From: Achromobacter anxifer
Lineage (GTDB): Bacteria > Pseudomonadota > Gammaproteobacteria > Burkholderiales > Burkholderiaceae_B
Assembly: GCF_903652925.1 (NCBI RefSeq)
Contig: NZ_CAHLAR010000002.1
Span: forward strand, 496,001-560,000
DNA: 64,000 nt
Direction: 5' to 3'
In this document: positions 45,733-58,230 of the stretch, piece by piece
Layout of the letters: each line of letters opens with the position of its first letter
Position numbering within the stretch: position 1 is the stretch's first letter
Made by a program: the position numbers and the translations under genes
Notes under the pieces: model-generated
Database searches by the model: none
What the model was told of the DNA's origin: nothing
Seen by the model: the letters and a program-made list of their open reading frames with translations, nothing else

Positions 45733-45833
45733 CTTCCAGGTTGATCCGAACCCGCTGCCACCACGTTTGAGTAAGCGCATGCGCTAGGCCTTTAGCCGGC
45801 CTGGCGCATCTTTACCTGAGATACGAAACAAAT

Positions 45834-47132
45834 ATGCCTGAAAAAAAGGGATCGGCAGACGCAAAAGTGCTGCATTGCTCGTTTTGCAATAAAAGCCAGC
45901 ACGAAGTCCGCAAGCTGATCGCGGGTCCGTCGGTATTCATCTGCGATGAATGCATAGATCTGTGCAACGACATCATCCGCGAGGAGGCGCAAGCCACCGC
46001 GCGCGCGGCGATTCGTTCCGAGCTGCCCACTCCGGCTGAAATCAAGACCTTCCTCGACCAGTACGTCATCGGGCAGAACTCGCCCAAGCGTATGCTGGCC
46101 GTGGCCGTCTACAACCACTACAAGCGGATCCGCCACGGCGAGATCAAGGGCGACGAAGTCGAGCTCTCCAAGAGCAACATCATGCTGATCGGCCCCACCG
46201 GGTCGGGCAAGACGCTCCTGGCGCAGACGCTCGCGCGCATGTTGAACGTGCCGTTCGTCATGGCGGACGCCACCACGCTGACCGAGGCCGGCTACGTGGG
46301 TGAAGACGTCGAAAACATCATTCAGAAGTTGCTGCAGAACTGCAACTACGAAGTCGAAAAGGCGCAGCGCGCCATTATCTACATCGACGAAATCGACAAG
46401 ATTTCCCGCAAGTCCGATAACCCGTCCATCACCCGCGACGTGTCGGGCGAGGGCGTGCAGCAGGCCTTGCTGAAGCTGATCGAAGGCACGGTTGCCTCGG
46501 TGCCCCCGCAGGGCGGCCGCAAGCACCCGAACCAGGACTTCGTCCAGGTCGACACGACCAACATCCTGTTCATCGTGGGCGGCGCCTTCGACGGGCTGGA
46601 AAAGGTCATCCGCGACCGCACCGAGAAATCGGGCATCGGCTTTTCGGCTTCGGTGCGTGCCAAGTCGGAGCGCGGCGTGGGCGAACTGTTCTCCGAGGTC
46701 GAACCCGAAGACCTGATCAAGTTCGGCCTGATTCCCGAGCTGGTTGGCCGTCTGCCGGTGGTCGCCACCCTGGACGAGCTGGACGAAGCGGCCCTGGTGC
46801 AGATCCTGACCGAGCCCAAGAACGCCTTGCTCAAGCAATTCCAGAAGCTGTTCGCCATGGAAGGCGCCGAGCTCGACGTCCGACCCGCCGCCTTGAAGGC
46901 GATCGCCCGCAAGGCGCTCAAGCGCAAGACGGGCGCCCGCGGCCTGCGTTCCATCATCGAGCAGGCGCTGCTGGACACCATGTATGACCTGCCCTCCCAG
47001 GGCAACGTCAAGCGCGTGGTGCTGGACGAAGGCGCCATCGAAGGCGAGGGCAAGCCATTGCTCATCTACGCCGATGAGGACGCGGCTTCAGACAAGCCAG
47101 AGCGCGGCGAAGTCCGCGACGCCGCAGCCTGA
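45834..47132 (+). CDS. clpX: ClpX AAA+ unfoldase
   Basis: A 432-residue ATP-dependent unfoldase partner of ClpP. The N-terminal zinc finger has CSFC and CDEC. Walker A is [11 protein letters not shown], Walker [11 protein letters not shown], and the pore and IGF loop regions are present. A start at 45834 gives the normal MPEKKGS opening. The 100-bp gap after clpP holds no clear terminator. Confidence 0.97.
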   Translation: MPEKKGSADAKVLHCSFCNKSQHEVRKLIAGPSVFICDECIDLCNDIIREEAQATARAAIRSELPTPAEIKTFLDQYVIGQNSPKRMLAVAVYNHYKRIRHGEIKGDEVELSKSNIMLIGPTGSGKTLLAQTLARMLNVPFVMADATTLTEAGYVGEDVENIIQKLLQNCNYEVEKAQRAIIYIDEIDKISRKSDNPSITRDVSGEGVQQALLKLIEGTVASVPPQGGRKHPNQDFVQVDTTNILFIVGGAFDGLEKVIRDRTEKSGIGFSASVRAKSERGVGELFSEVEPEDLIKFGLIPELVGRLPVVATLDELDEAALVQILTEPKNALLKQFQKLFAMEGAELDVRPAALKAIARKALKRKTGARGLRSIIEQALLDTMYDLPSQGNVKRVVLDEGAIEGEGKPLLIYADEDAASDKPERGEVRDAAA

Positions 47133-47138
47133 TATTTC

Positions 47139-47169
47139 AAAAAAGCCCGTTCTCGTAACGGGTTTTTTT
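47139..47169 (+). terminator. terminator after clpX
   Basis: A stem of CCCGTT with AACGGG around a CTCGT loop, followed by seven T. It separates clpX from lon, so lon needs its own promoter. Confidence 0.92.
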
Positions 47170-47283
47170 GCCTGAGGCCCATTCCCGGGGCAAAACATAC
47201 TTTTCTCGCAGGCGCGACGCTTGCATACTGAAGGTGCCACCCCGGGGTTTTTTCCAGCCTTTGGCTTATCCAGGCGCCGAGAT

Positions 47284-47309
47284 CTTGAATTTTCGGCTAT
47301 TGTTCCCAT
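47284..47309 (+). promoter_or_regulatory. sigma-32 (RpoH) type promoter for lon
   Basis: CTTGAA at 47284-47289, a 14-bp spacer, and TCCCAT at 47304-47309, close to the heat-shock consensus (CTTGAA, then CCCCAT). It leaves a leader of about 75 nt. Found by eye. Confidence 0.65.
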
Positions 47310-47391
47310 AACAGACGTAACCGACGTGGATTGCCCGGGTATACCCGGGTCTCCCGTCCCCGATACGCCGAGTCATACCGAGGAACCTCCT

Positions 47392-49842
<2,451 letters not shown>

Positions 49843-49901
49843 TGAACGCCCGGAGAGCGCCGCCTGTATGGGGCGTTTCTCTGGAAGCAGGGCTTCCAAT
49901 G

Positions 49902-49935
49902 AAAAACCCCGCCAAGCAATTGGCGGGGTTTTTTT
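49902..49935. terminator. terminator between lon and lexA
   Basis: AAAAACCCCGCCAA pairs with TTGGCGGGGTTTTT around a short loop, with T runs on both strands. It serves both convergent genes. Confidence 0.94.
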
Positions 49936-49962
49936 CGGGCTGCGGTTTTATGTGGTGCGGGC

Positions 49963-50613
49963 CTAGTGCAGCGCGTGCGTGCGAATCAAGCCTACCGCGA
50001 TGCCTTCGAGCGCGAAATCCTGGTCGGCTTCAACCACGATCGGTTCGAAGTCTGGATTTTCGGGCAGCAGTTCGATGTGACCGTTCTGGCGCTGCAGGCG
50101 CTTGACCGTGACGTCGTCGCCCAGGCGCGCGACCACGATCTGGCCATTGCGGGCTTCCGTGGCCTTTTTCACGGCCAGCAGATCGCCTTCCAGGATGCCG
50201 GCGTCGCGCATGCTCATGCCGCGTACCTTCAGCAGGTAATCAGGCGCTTGGGCAAACAGGTTGGGGTCGACGCCGACCTCGCGTTCGACGTGTTCGGCGG
50301 CGAGGATGGGGCTGCCTGCCGCCACGCGGCCGACCAGCGGCAGCAGCAACTGCGCCAGGCCCGGCATGGGCAGCGAGCTTTGCGTGGGGGCAGGGGAGTT
50401 GTCCTTCAGGCGGATGCCGCGTGAGGCTCCGGCCGTCAGTTCGATGGCGCCTTTGCGCGCCAGCGCCTTGAGGTGATCTTCCGCCGCATTGGGGGAACGG
50501 AAGCCCAGGGCCAGGGCAATCTCGGCGCGGGTCGGCGGAAAGCCGGTGCGCGCGACGGTTTGCCTGATGAGGTCCAGGATTTGTTGTTGGCGATCAGTGA
50601 GTTTGCTGGCCAT
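49963..50613 (-). CDS. lexA: SOS repressor LexA
   Basis: A 216-residue repressor-protease. The helix-turn-helix is at the N-terminus ([27 protein letters not shown]). The self-cleavage bond is Ala99-Gly100 (VAAGSP); the dyad is Ser134 (RGMSMRD) and Lys171, 37 residues apart as in E. coli. RecA-stimulated cleavage lifts repression of DNA-damage genes. An SOS box lies 24 bp upstream, so it represses itself. Confidence 0.97.
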   Translation of the reverse strand: MASKLTDRQQQILDLIRQTVARTGFPPTRAEIALALGFRSPNAAEDHLKALARKGAIELTAGASRGIRLKDNSPAPTQSSLPMPGLAQLLLPLVGRVAAGSPILAAEHVEREVGVDPNLFAQAPDYLLKVRGMSMRDAGILEGDLLAVKKATEARNGQIVVARLGDDVTVKRLQRQNGHIELLPENPDFEPIVVEADQDFALEGIAVGLIRTHALH

Positions 50614-50636
50614 GGCGATGATCCGGTGCTAGCGGA

Positions 50637-50652
50637 CTGTACATATATACAG
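50637..50652. promoter_or_regulatory. SOS box (LexA operator) of lexA
   Basis: CTGTACATATATACAG, with the CTGT and ACAG arms perfect, lies 24 bp before the lexA start. Confidence 0.95.
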
Positions 50653-50699
50653 CGCCATTCTGGGGGACGCAGCGCAAAAAAGCAAGCCAACATCGGCCA

Positions 50700-50729
50700 A
50701 AAGAAAAACGGGACCCGAGGGTCCCGTTT
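50700..50729 (-). terminator. terminator of the aminotransferase gene
   Basis: AAACGGGACCC pairs with GGGTCCCGTTT around a small loop. Read on the minus strand it is followed by TTTTTCTTTT. It lies about 42 bp after the tyrB-like stop. Confidence 0.9.
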
Positions 50730-50770
50730 CTGGCGGAGGACCCCGGAGGGCCCATGCGCGGCAGGTGGCC

Positions 50771-51970
50771 TTACAGCACGGCTGCGATGCCCTTGGCGAC
50801 CTTGTCGATGTTGCCGCTGTTCAGCGCGGCGACGCAGATGCGGCCGCTGGACACGGCGTAGACGCCATGCTCTTCGCGCAGGCGGTCCACTTGCGCGGCG
50901 GTCAGGCCCGAGTACGAGAACATGCCGCGCTGCTGCAGCACGAAGCTGAAGTCCTGCTTGCCGCCGTGTTCCTTGATCTTGTCGACCAGTTGCTTGCGCA
51001 TCAGGCGGATGCGGTCGCGCATGCCGGCCAGTTCTTCTTCCCACATGGCGAAGAGTTCAGGCGTGTTCAGGACCGTCGACACCACCGTGCCACCGTGGGT
51101 GGGCGGGTTGGAGTAGTTGGTGCGGATCACGCGCTTGAGCTGGCTCAGCACGCGGGTGGCTTCATCCTTGCTGCCGGCCACGACCGTCAACGCGCCGACG
51201 CGCTCGCCGTACAGCGAGAACGACTTCGAGAACGAGGAGCTGATGAACATGGTCAGGTCCAGGTCTGCGAACATGCGAACGACCGAGGCGTCTTCGGTCA
51301 GGCCGTCGCCGAAACCCTGGTAGGCAATGTCCAGGAACGGGACCAGCTTGTTTTCCTTGACGACGGCGGCGATCTGCTTCCATTGGTCGGCCGTGGGATC
51401 CACGCCGGTCGGGTTGTGGCAGCAGGCATGCAGCACGACGACGGTCTTGGCCGGGGCGGCCTTCAAGTCGGCCAGCATGGCGTCGAAATTCAGGCCGCGG
51501 GTGGCGGCGTCGTAATACGAATAGGTGCCGACTTCGAAACCGGCGCGCTCGAACAGGGCGCGGTGGTTTTCCCAGCTGGGGTCGCTGATCAGGACCTTGG
51601 AGGTCGGCAGCAACTGGCGCAGGAAGTCGGCGCCGATCTTCAGCGCGCCGGTGCCACCCAGGGCCTGGGTGGTCAGTACGCGGCCGGCGGCGGCCAGCGC
51701 GGAATCCTTGCCCAGCAGCAGCGCCTGCGCGCCGGCGTTGTAACCGGCGATGCCTTCGATCGGCAGGTAGCCGCGGGCGGCGGCGGCCTCAATGCGGGCG
51801 GTTTCAGCCTTGCGAACCGCGCCCAGCAGGGGGATGCGACCCTGATCGTCGTAGTACACGCCCACGCCCAGATTGACTTTACCGGGACGCGTATCAGCGT
51901 TGAATTGTTCGTTCAGGCCAAGAATGGGGTCGCGCGGGGCGAGTTCGACGGAATCGAAAAGGGTGCTCAT
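50771..51970 (-). CDS. aspartate/aromatic amino acid aminotransferase
   Basis: A 399-residue fold-type I transaminase of the TyrB/AspC group. [27 protein letters not shown], and the PLP Lys in [14 protein letters not shown] define the family. It moves amino groups between glutamate and Asp, Tyr or Phe. Start ATG 51970; divergent from uvrB. TyrB versus AspC cannot be settled by eye. Confidence 0.93.
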   Translation of the reverse strand: MSTLFDSVELAPRDPILGLNEQFNADTRPGKVNLGVGVYYDDQGRIPLLGAVRKAETARIEAAAARGYLPIEGIAGYNAGAQALLLGKDSALAAAGRVLTTQALGGTGALKIGADFLRQLLPTSKVLISDPSWENHRALFERAGFEVGTYSYYDAATRGLNFDAMLADLKAAPAKTVVVLHACCHNPTGVDPTADQWKQIAAVVKENKLVPFLDIAYQGFGDGLTEDASVVRMFADLDLTMFISSSFSKSFSLYGERVGALTVVAGSKDEATRVLSQLKRVIRTNYSNPPTHGGTVVSTVLNTPELFAMWEEELAGMRDRIRLMRKQLVDKIKEHGGKQDFSFVLQQRGMFSYSGLTAAQVDRLREEHGVYAVSSGRICVAALNSGNIDKVAKGIAAVL

Positions 51971-52045
51971 GGGAGTCTGATGAGGTGGGTGGACGCAGTA
52001 CGGGCTGCTGTGGATAATGAGGGGTTTACCCTGGAAGAGTCTAGC

Positions 52046-54166
52046 ATGCCTAAGAGCGCAATAGACCCGATTACGGCGGGGGCCGCAGCGAACCTGACGG
52101 CCGATCCCGCGGCGGCATCGGTCGTGGCGGATCCGTCCGCGCCAGGCCCCGGATTCATCGATTTCCCGGGCAGTCCGTTTCACCTGTACCAGCCTTATCC
52201 GCCGGCGGGCGACCAGCCCACCGCCATCGAGGGCTTGACGCAGGGGGTCGAGGACGGCCTGATGTTCCAGACCCTGCTGGGCGTGACTGGCTCCGGCAAG
52301 ACCTACACCATGGCCAACGTCATCGCCCGTATGGGGCGTCCGGCGCTGGTGCTGGCCCCCAATAAGACGCTGGCTGCCCAGCTCTACGCTGAAATGCGGG
52401 AGTTCTTCCCGAAGAACGCCGTCGAGTATTTCGTTTCGTATTACGACTACTACCAGCCCGAGGCCTACGTGCCGACGCGCGACCTGTTCATCGAGAAGGA
52501 CTCGTCCATCAATGAACATATCGAGCAGATGCGCCTGTCGGCGACCAAAAGCCTGCTGGAGCGCCGCGACACGATCATCGTGGGCACGGTGTCGTGCATC
52601 TACGGTATTGGCAATCCGGGCGACTACCATGCGATGGTGCTGATCCTGCGCGCCGGGGATCAGATCTCGCGCCGCGAGATCCTGGCGCGCCTGGTCGCCA
52701 TGCAGTACACCCGCAACGATGCCGAGTTCACCCGCGGCGTATTCCGGGTGCGCGGCGAGACCATCGACATCTTCCCGGCGGAAAGCCCGGAACTGGCACT
52801 GCGCCTGACTCTGTTCGACGACGAAATCGAAAGCCTGGAGTTGTTCGATCCGCTGACCGGCCGCATTCGCCAGAAACTGCCGCGCTTCACGGTCTATCCC
52901 GGCTCGCACTACGTTACGCCGCGCGATACCGTGCTGCGCGCCATCGAGACCATCAAGGAAGAGCTGCGCGAACGCGTCAAGCGCTTCGTCGACGACGGCC
53001 ATCTGGTCGAGGCCCAGCGGCTGGAGCAGCGCACCCGCTTCGACCTGGAAATGCTGCAGGAACTGGGCTTCTGCAAGGGCATCGAGAACTACTCCCGCCA
53101 CCTGTCGGGCGCGGCGCCGGGCGAGCCGCCGCCGACCCTGATCGATTACCTGCCGTCCGATGCGCTCATGTTCATCGACGAAAGCCACGTCACCATCGGG
53201 CAGCTTGGCGGCATGTTCCGCGGCGACCGCGCGCGCAAGGAGACGCTGGTGCAATATGGTTTCCGGCTGCCCTCGGCGCTGGACAACCGGCCGCTGAAGC
53301 TCGAGGAATTCGAAGCCCGCATGCGCCAGTGCGTGTTCGTATCGGCCACGCCGGCCGCCTACGAGAAAGAACACACCGACAATGTGGTGGAACAAGTGGT
53401 GCGGCCCACCGGCCTGGTGGACCCGCAGGTCCAGGTCCTGCCGGCCCGCACCCAGGTCGACGACCTGCTTGGACAGATCAAGGCGCGCGTGGCACAAACA
53501 GAACGTGTGCTGGTCACCACCCTGACCAAGCGCATGGCCGAGGATCTCACGGACTTCCTGAGCGAGCACGGCGTGCGCGTGCGCTACCTGCATTCGGACA
53601 TCGATACGGTCGAACGCGTGGAAATCATCCGCGACCTGCGCCTGGGCACCTTCGATGTGCTGGTGGGGATCAACCTGCTGCGCGAAGGCCTGGATATTCC
53701 CGAGGTGTCGCTGGTGGCCATCCTGGATGCCGACAAGGAAGGCTTCCTGCGTTCAGAGCGCAGCCTGATCCAGACTATCGGCCGCGCGGCGCGCAACCTG
53801 AACGGCCACGCCATTCTTTATGCGGACCGCATCACCGATTCGATGCAGCGCGCCATGGAGGAAACCGGGCGTCGGCGCGCCAAGCAGCTGAAATTCAACG
53901 CCGACCATGGCATTACCGCCAGGGGAGTGCAGAAGGCAGTACGCGAGCTGATCGACGGCGTCGTGGCACCCACGCAGCATGATGCGTTGGAAGCCGCAGT
54001 GCCCGCTGAACTGCTGAAGGACGAAAAAGCCCTGGCGCGTGAAATCAAACGCCTGGAAAAGTTGATGATGGATCATGCTCGGAATCTGGAGTTCGAGCAG
54101 GCTGCAGCGGCTCGCGACGCTTTGACCGCGCTGAAGCAGCGGGTGCTGCTGGATGGCGCGGTATAG
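52046..54166 (+). CDS. uvrB: excinuclease ABC subunit B
   Basis: A 706-residue DNA-damage-verifying helicase-like protein of nucleotide excision repair. Walker A is [10 protein letters not shown]; the beta-hairpin that clamps DNA is [16 protein letters not shown]; helicase motifs QTIGRAARN and a C-terminal UVR domain (about 665-700) follow. It has about 35 extra N-terminal residues rich in Ala and Pro before [17 protein letters not shown] 52046 follows GGAAGAG. No SOS box is visible upstream. Confidence 0.95.
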   Translation: MPKSAIDPITAGAAANLTADPAAASVVADPSAPGPGFIDFPGSPFHLYQPYPPAGDQPTAIEGLTQGVEDGLMFQTLLGVTGSGKTYTMANVIARMGRPALVLAPNKTLAAQLYAEMREFFPKNAVEYFVSYYDYYQPEAYVPTRDLFIEKDSSINEHIEQMRLSATKSLLERRDTIIVGTVSCIYGIGNPGDYHAMVLILRAGDQISRREILARLVAMQYTRNDAEFTRGVFRVRGETIDIFPAESPELALRLTLFDDEIESLELFDPLTGRIRQKLPRFTVYPGSHYVTPRDTVLRAIETIKEELRERVKRFVDDGHLVEAQRLEQRTRFDLEMLQELGFCKGIENYSRHLSGAAPGEPPPTLIDYLPSDALMFIDESHVTIGQLGGMFRGDRARKETLVQYGFRLPSALDNRPLKLEEFEARMRQCVFVSATPAAYEKEHTDNVVEQVVRPTGLVDPQVQVLPARTQVDDLLGQIKARVAQTERVLVTTLTKRMAEDLTDFLSEHGVRVRYLHSDIDTVERVEIIRDLRLGTFDVLVGINLLREGLDIPEVSLVAILDADKEGFLRSERSLIQTIGRAARNLNGHAILYADRITDSMQRAMEETGRRRAKQLKFNADHGITARGVQKAVRELIDGVVAPTQHDALEAAVPAELLKDEKALAREIKRLEKLMMDHARNLEFEQAAAARDALTALKQRVLLDGAV

Positions 54167-54416
54167 CGGGAATCGGTGTATCTGAACGTTTCAAATTACT
54201 GACTATAGGCTGAATTGAGCGAAAATCTGTTGCGTTGCAATCAAGCTTTCGCAATCCGTTGGAATATCCGGGTCTGGTGTTCAAGCGCCACATCCGGATT
54301 GCTCAATAACTCATTGATTTAAATGAATAAATGAAAGGGACGGATGTGCCGCGCCTTTATCGCGCAGGCGCAAAAAAAGCTTGCCTTATCTCGGGTTTTC
54401 CCGCACACTTACTTCC

Positions 54417-54908
54417 ATGATGACCAAGGTACTTTTCGTTTGCATGGGCAATATCTGTCGCTCGCCGAGCGCAGAGGGCGTGTTTCGCCATTTGGTGAAT
54501 GACGCGGGTTTGAGCGATGTGGTTCGCATCGACTCCGCCGGCACGCACGCGTTTCACATCGGCGAGGCGCCTGATGCCCGGGCGCAGGCCGCAGCGCGCA
54601 AGCGCGGCTACGAGATCACGCACTGCGAAGCGCGTCAGGTGACCGCGGAAGATTTCCGCGATTTCGACCTGATCCTCGCCATGGATTGGGACAACCTGTC
54701 CGCCATGCAGCAGCAGTGCCCCAAGGCCTACCAGCACAAGCTGATGCTGCTGATGCGCTTTGCCAACGAGTTCGAAGAGGCCACCGTGCCCGATCCGTAC
54801 TATGGCGGCGCCGACGGTTTCGGCAAGGTCCTGGACTACCTGGAAGACGCCTGTCAGGGTGTCCTCGAACTGGTGCGCAAGCGCGCTACCCAGTACCAGG
54901 CGGCGTGA
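54417..54908 (+). CDS. low-molecular-weight protein tyrosine phosphatase
   Basis: A 163-residue phosphatase with the CX5R loop in FVCMGNICRSPSAE and the catalytic Asp in DPYYGG. Bacterial members dephosphorylate tyrosine kinases of capsule export or arsenate-like substrates. Double ATG at 54417/54420. It is isolated, not near capsule genes: uvrB is upstream, the isc operon downstream. A terminator follows. Confidence 0.92.
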   Translation: MMTKVLFVCMGNICRSPSAEGVFRHLVNDAGLSDVVRIDSAGTHAFHIGEAPDARAQAAARKRGYEITHCEARQVTAEDFRDFDLILAMDWDNLSAMQQQCPKAYQHKLMLLMRFANEFEEATVPDPYYGGADGFGKVLDYLEDACQGVLELVRKRATQYQAA

Positions 54909-54962
54909 TCCGCTTTCGCCGCAGGGCTGCCCGCCGGGCGGCTCTCGGAGGTGCTAGGCAGT

Positions 54963-54991
54963 AAAAGACCGCGCGAATGCGCGGTTTTTTC
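54963..54991 (+). terminator. terminator after the phosphatase gene
   Basis: ACCGCGC-GAAT-GCGCGGT followed by TTTTT. It insulates iscR from the phosphatase. Confidence 0.92.
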
Positions 54992-54998
54992 TAGCCGG

Positions 54999-55023
54999 GA
55001 GCCATACCAAATTAGTCGGGAAT
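54999..55023 (+). promoter_or_regulatory. half-conserved IscR type 1 site, upstream copy
   Basis: The right half TAGTCGGGAAT matches the type 1 consensus (YAGTCRRSTAT) at 10 of 11 positions, while the left half is poor. It lies 30 bp before the better copy. Confidence 0.5.
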
Positions 55024-55028
55024 AGGCT

Positions 55029-55053
55029 ATACTTGAGCCAATTACTCGGGTAT
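55029..55053 (+). promoter_or_regulatory. IscR type 1 operator upstream of iscR
   Basis: A 25-bp site with outer arms ATACTTGA and CTCGGGTAT, matching the type 1 consensus (ATASYYGACTRwwwYAGTCRRSTAT) at 21 of 25 positions by my count. It lies 50 bp before the iscR start, where apo/holo-IscR control of the isc operon is expected. Confidence 0.7.
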
Positions 55054-55102
55054 TGACCGCTGGATTCGCTGGCGGCCATTGCCGAATCACTGGGAACCTA
55101 CC

Positions 55103-55645
55103 ATGCGGCTAACTACCAAGGGGCGTTTCGCCGTGACTGCCATGATCGATCTGGCTATGCGGCAGCATAGCGGTCCGGTCACTCTTGCGGCCATCAGCCA
55201 GCGTCAGAATATCTCGCTGTCCTATCTGGAACAGCTGTTCGGAAAACTGCGTCGCCACGAACTCGTGGACAGCGTGCGCGGTCCCGGCGGCGGCTATTCG
55301 CTCGCCCGCCTGGCGCGCAACGTCACCGTTGCCGACATCATCTTCGCCGTCGACGAGCCCCTGGACGCCACCAGCTGCGGCGGCAAGCGGGACTGTACGA
55401 GCGGCAACGACGGTAAGCCGGGCAAGTGCATGACGCACGAACTCTGGGCTACGTTGAATCGCAAGATGGTGGATTACCTGGATTCGGTGTCGCTGCAGGA
55501 TCTGGTCGATCAGCAGCGCGTGCGCCAATTGCAGGAAGCCAACAATCAAGCGCAGGCTTGCGCGGTGCGCGTGAACCGGGTGGGAGGCGCCGCTAATGCC
55601 GCCAACGCCCCGGCCGCGACCGTCGCCGCCAACGCCACCGTATAA
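55103..55645 (+). CDS. iscR: IscR, Fe-S-sensing Rrf2-family regulator
   Basis: A 180-residue regulator. The winged helix is RLTTKGRFAVTAMIDLAM with ISQRQNISLSYLEQLFGKLRRHELV. The [2Fe-2S] ligands are Cys92, Cys98, Cys109 and His112. In E. coli the third Cys is at 104 and the His at 107, so this loop is CX5CX10CX2H, five residues longer. The C-terminal 25 residues are Ala/Asn-rich and likely disordered. It represses the isc operon when holo. ATG 55103 fits. Confidence 0.95.
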   Translation: MRLTTKGRFAVTAMIDLAMRQHSGPVTLAAISQRQNISLSYLEQLFGKLRRHELVDSVRGPGGGYSLARLARNVTVADIIFAVDEPLDATSCGGKRDCTSGNDGKPGKCMTHELWATLNRKMVDYLDSVSLQDLVDQQRVRQLQEANNQAQACAVRVNRVGGAANAANAPAATVAANATV

Positions 55646-55666
55646 GCAGTATCAGGAGTTGTAGAA

Positions 55667-56878
55667 ATGACCACCCGCCCGATCTATCTGGATTATTCCG
55701 CCACGACGCCCGTCGACCCCCGCGTCGTGGACAAGATGGTGCCCTGGCTGTACGAAAACTTCGGCAATCCTGCCTCCCGCAGCCACGCCTTTGGCTGGGA
55801 ATCCGAGGAAGCCGTCGAGCGCGCCCGCGAGGAAGTCGCCAAGCTGGTGAACGCCGATCCGCGCGAAATCGTCTGGACCTCTGGCGCCACGGAATCCGAC
55901 AACCTGGCCATCAAGGGCGCCGCCAACTTCTATGCCGAACGCGGCAAGCACATCATCACCGTCAAGACCGAGCACAAGGCGGTGCTGGACACCTGTCGCG
56001 AACTCGAGCGCCAGGGCTTCGAAGTGACCTACCTGGACGTCAAGGACAACGGCCTGATCGACCTGGACACCTTCAAGGCCGCGCTGCGCCCCGATACCGT
56101 GCTGGTGTCGGTGATGATGGTGAACAACGAAATCGGCGTGATCCAGGACGTGGAAACGCTGGGCGAAATCTGCCGCGAGAAGGGCATCATCTTCCACGTG
56201 GACGCCGCCCAGGCGACCGGCAAGGTGGAAATCGACCTGCAAAAGCTCAAGGTCGACCTGATGTCGTTCTCGGCCCACAAGACCTACGGTCCCAAGGGCA
56301 TCGGAGCGCTGTACGTGCGCCGCAAGCCGCGCATCCGCATCGAAGCGCAGATGCACGGTGGCGGCCATGAGCGCGGTTTCCGCTCGGGCACGCTGGCCAC
56401 GCACCAGATCGTCGGCATGGGCGAGGCTTTCCGTCTGGCCCGCGAGGAAATGGGCACTGAAAACGAGCGCATCCGCATGCTGCGCGACCGCCTGTGGGCG
56501 GGCCTGTCGCAGATCGAAGAGGTCTACCTCAACGGCGACATGGACCAGCGCGTTCCGCACAACCTGAATGTCAGCTTCAACTACGTCGAAGGCGAATCCC
56601 TGATCATGGCGATCAAGGAACTCGCCGTCTCCAGCGGCTCGGCCTGCACCTCGGCCAGCCTGGAACCGTCCTACGTGTTGCGCGCCCTGGGCCGCAACGA
56701 CGAACTGGCGCACAGCTCGATCCGTTTCACGCTCGGCCGCTTCACGACCGAAAAGGAAGTGGATTTCGCCGTGGAGCTCATCAAGAGCCGCGTCGGCAAG
56801 CTGCGCGACATGTCGCCGCTGTGGGAAATGGCCAAGGAAGGCATCGACTTGAACACCGTGCAGTGGGCTGCGCACTAA
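55667..56878 (+). CDS. iscS: cysteine desulfurase IscS
   Basis: A 403-residue PLP enzyme that takes sulfur from cysteine for Fe-S clusters and thiolated tRNA. The PLP Lys is in [12 protein letters not shown], the [10 protein letters not shown] segment is intact, and the active-site loop SGSACTSAS carries the persulfide Cys. Follows iscR by 21 bp. Confidence 0.97.
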   Translation: MTTRPIYLDYSATTPVDPRVVDKMVPWLYENFGNPASRSHAFGWESEEAVERAREEVAKLVNADPREIVWTSGATESDNLAIKGAANFYAERGKHIITVKTEHKAVLDTCRELERQGFEVTYLDVKDNGLIDLDTFKAALRPDTVLVSVMMVNNEIGVIQDVETLGEICREKGIIFHVDAAQATGKVEIDLQKLKVDLMSFSAHKTYGPKGIGALYVRRKPRIRIEAQMHGGGHERGFRSGTLATHQIVGMGEAFRLAREEMGTENERIRMLRDRLWAGLSQIEEVYLNGDMDQRVPHNLNVSFNYVEGESLIMAIKELAVSSGSACTSASLEPSYVLRALGRNDELAHSSIRFTLGRFTTEKEVDFAVELIKSRVGKLRDMSPLWEMAKEGIDLNTVQWAAH

Positions 56879-56911
56879 GCGCCCGCGCCTAGAAATTCGT
56901 GGAGAATTAAC

Positions 56912-57316
56912 ATGTCTTACAGCACCAAAGTTCTGGATCACTACGAAAACCCGCGCAACGTCGGTTCGTTCGACAAGTCGGACGAATCCGTTGGCACCGG
57001 CATGGTCGGCGCCCCGGCCTGTGGCGACGTCATGAAGCTGCAGATCAAGGTGAACGAAGCCGGCGTGATCGAAGACGCGCGCTTCAAGACCTACGGCTGC
57101 GGTTCGGCCATCGCCTCCAGCTCGCTCGTGACCGAATGGGTCAAGGGCAAGACGCTGGACGAAGCGATGAACATCCGCAACACGCAGATCGCCGAAGAAC
57201 TGGCCCTGCCGCCCGTGAAGGTCCACTGTTCCATCCTGGCCGAAGACGCGATCAAGGCTGCGGTGCAGAACTACAAAGAAAAGCACTCGGCCCCGGCCGA
57301 AGCTGTGGCGGGCTGA
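56912..57316 (+). CDS. iscU: IscU Fe-S scaffold
   Basis: A 134-residue scaffold on which clusters are built. Three Cys are visible ([19 protein letters not shown]), with the Asp in [12 protein letters not shown] is the HscA-binding LPPVK site. Starts 33 bp after iscS with a GGAGAA site. Confidence 0.97.
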   Translation: MSYSTKVLDHYENPRNVGSFDKSDESVGTGMVGAPACGDVMKLQIKVNEAGVIEDARFKTYGCGSAIASSSLVTEWVKGKTLDEAMNIRNTQIAEELALPPVKVHCSILAEDAIKAAVQNYKEKHSAPAEAVAG

Positions 57317-57318
57317 AC

Positions 57319-57642
57319 ATGTCCGTTACCCTGACCCAACAGGCTGCCACCCATATCGGCCGCTACTTGCAGAAGCGCGGAAAGGGTATCGGCTTGCGGC
57401 TCGGCGTTAGGACGACGGGCTGCTCCGGCATGGCCTACAAGCTCGAATACGTGGACGACGCCGCGGCGGAAGACATGGTGTTCGAAAGCTTTGGCGTGAA
57501 GGTCTTCGTCGACCCGAAGAGCCTGGCCTATCTGGACGGCACCGAGCTCGACTACGCCCGCGAAGGCCTGAACGAAGGCTTCAAGTTCCGCAACCCCAAC
57601 GAAAAGGCGACCTGCGGCTGCGGCGAGTCGTTCACGGTGTAA
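57319..57642 (+). CDS. iscA: IscA A-type Fe-S carrier
   Basis: A 107-residue carrier protein with Cys35 ([13 protein letters not shown]) and the CGC pair (Cys99, Cys101) near the end. It hands [4Fe-4S] or iron to targets. Starts 2 bp after iscU. Confidence 0.96.
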   Translation: MSVTLTQQAATHIGRYLQKRGKGIGLRLGVRTTGCSGMAYKLEYVDDAAAEDMVFESFGVKVFVDPKSLAYLDGTELDYAREGLNEGFKFRNPNEKATCGCGESFTV

Positions 57643-57645
57643 GTC

Positions 57646-58158
57646 TTGGCTGGAGACGATCACTTCGGCCTGTTTGGCCTGCCGGCGCGTTTCGATCTGG
57701 ATACGCAGGCGCTCGAGTCCGCCTGGCGCGCCGTTGCGGCGCAGGTGCATCCCGACCGCTACGCCACGGCCAGTCCCGCGGAGCGCCGCGTGGCCATGCA
57801 GTGGGCGGCGCGCGCCAATGAGGCCTACCGCCTGTTGCGCGATCCGCTGCTGCGGGCGCGCTACCTGTGCGAGCAGGCGGGCGTGGACCTGCAGACCGAG
57901 AGCAACACGGCCATGGATCCCGAGTTCCTGATGCAGCAGATGACCTGGCGCGAAATGCTGGACGACGCGCGCGACGACGCCGAGGCCCTGGCGGCCTTGC
58001 AGGCGGAATTGCAGCAGGCGCGCGCCGCCATGCGCGCCACGTTGACCCGGCTGCTGGACCAGGACCGCGATTACGCGGCCGCGGGGCTCAAGGTGCGGGA
58101 ATGGATGTTCGTGGAGAAGCTGGCGGAAGAACTGGCGCAAGCCCAGCCCGCCGCATAG
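57646..58158 (+). CDS. hscB: HscB, J-type cochaperone
   Basis: A 170-residue J-domain cochaperone with HPD in QVHPDRYA and a C-terminal helical IscU-binding domain. FGLFGLPARFDLD is the normal N-terminus. The start is TTG at 57646, 3 bp after iscA; no better start exists before the J domain, since an ATG at 57796 lies beyond HPD. Confidence 0.92.
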   Translation: MAGDDHFGLFGLPARFDLDTQALESAWRAVAAQVHPDRYATASPAERRVAMQWAARANEAYRLLRDPLLRARYLCEQAGVDLQTESNTAMDPEFLMQQMTWREMLDDARDDAEALAALQAELQQARAAMRATLTRLLDQDRDYAAAGLKVREWMFVEKLAEELAQAQPAA

Positions 58159-58230
58159 CCCAGGGCGCGCCGGGGCGTCCGCGAGACGGGCGCCGGCACA
58201 GCGCCGCCTACTGACCATAAAAACAGAATC

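Noticed and set aside
50765-52045. In-frame extension that would make uvrB 1133 residues
   Set aside because: The extra part is antisense to the aminotransferase gene; the normal start with GGAAGAG lies at 52046.
51971-52045. SOS box expected upstream of uvrB
   Set aside because: Only CTGTGGATAATGAGGG-like sequence is found; the ACAG arm is missing.
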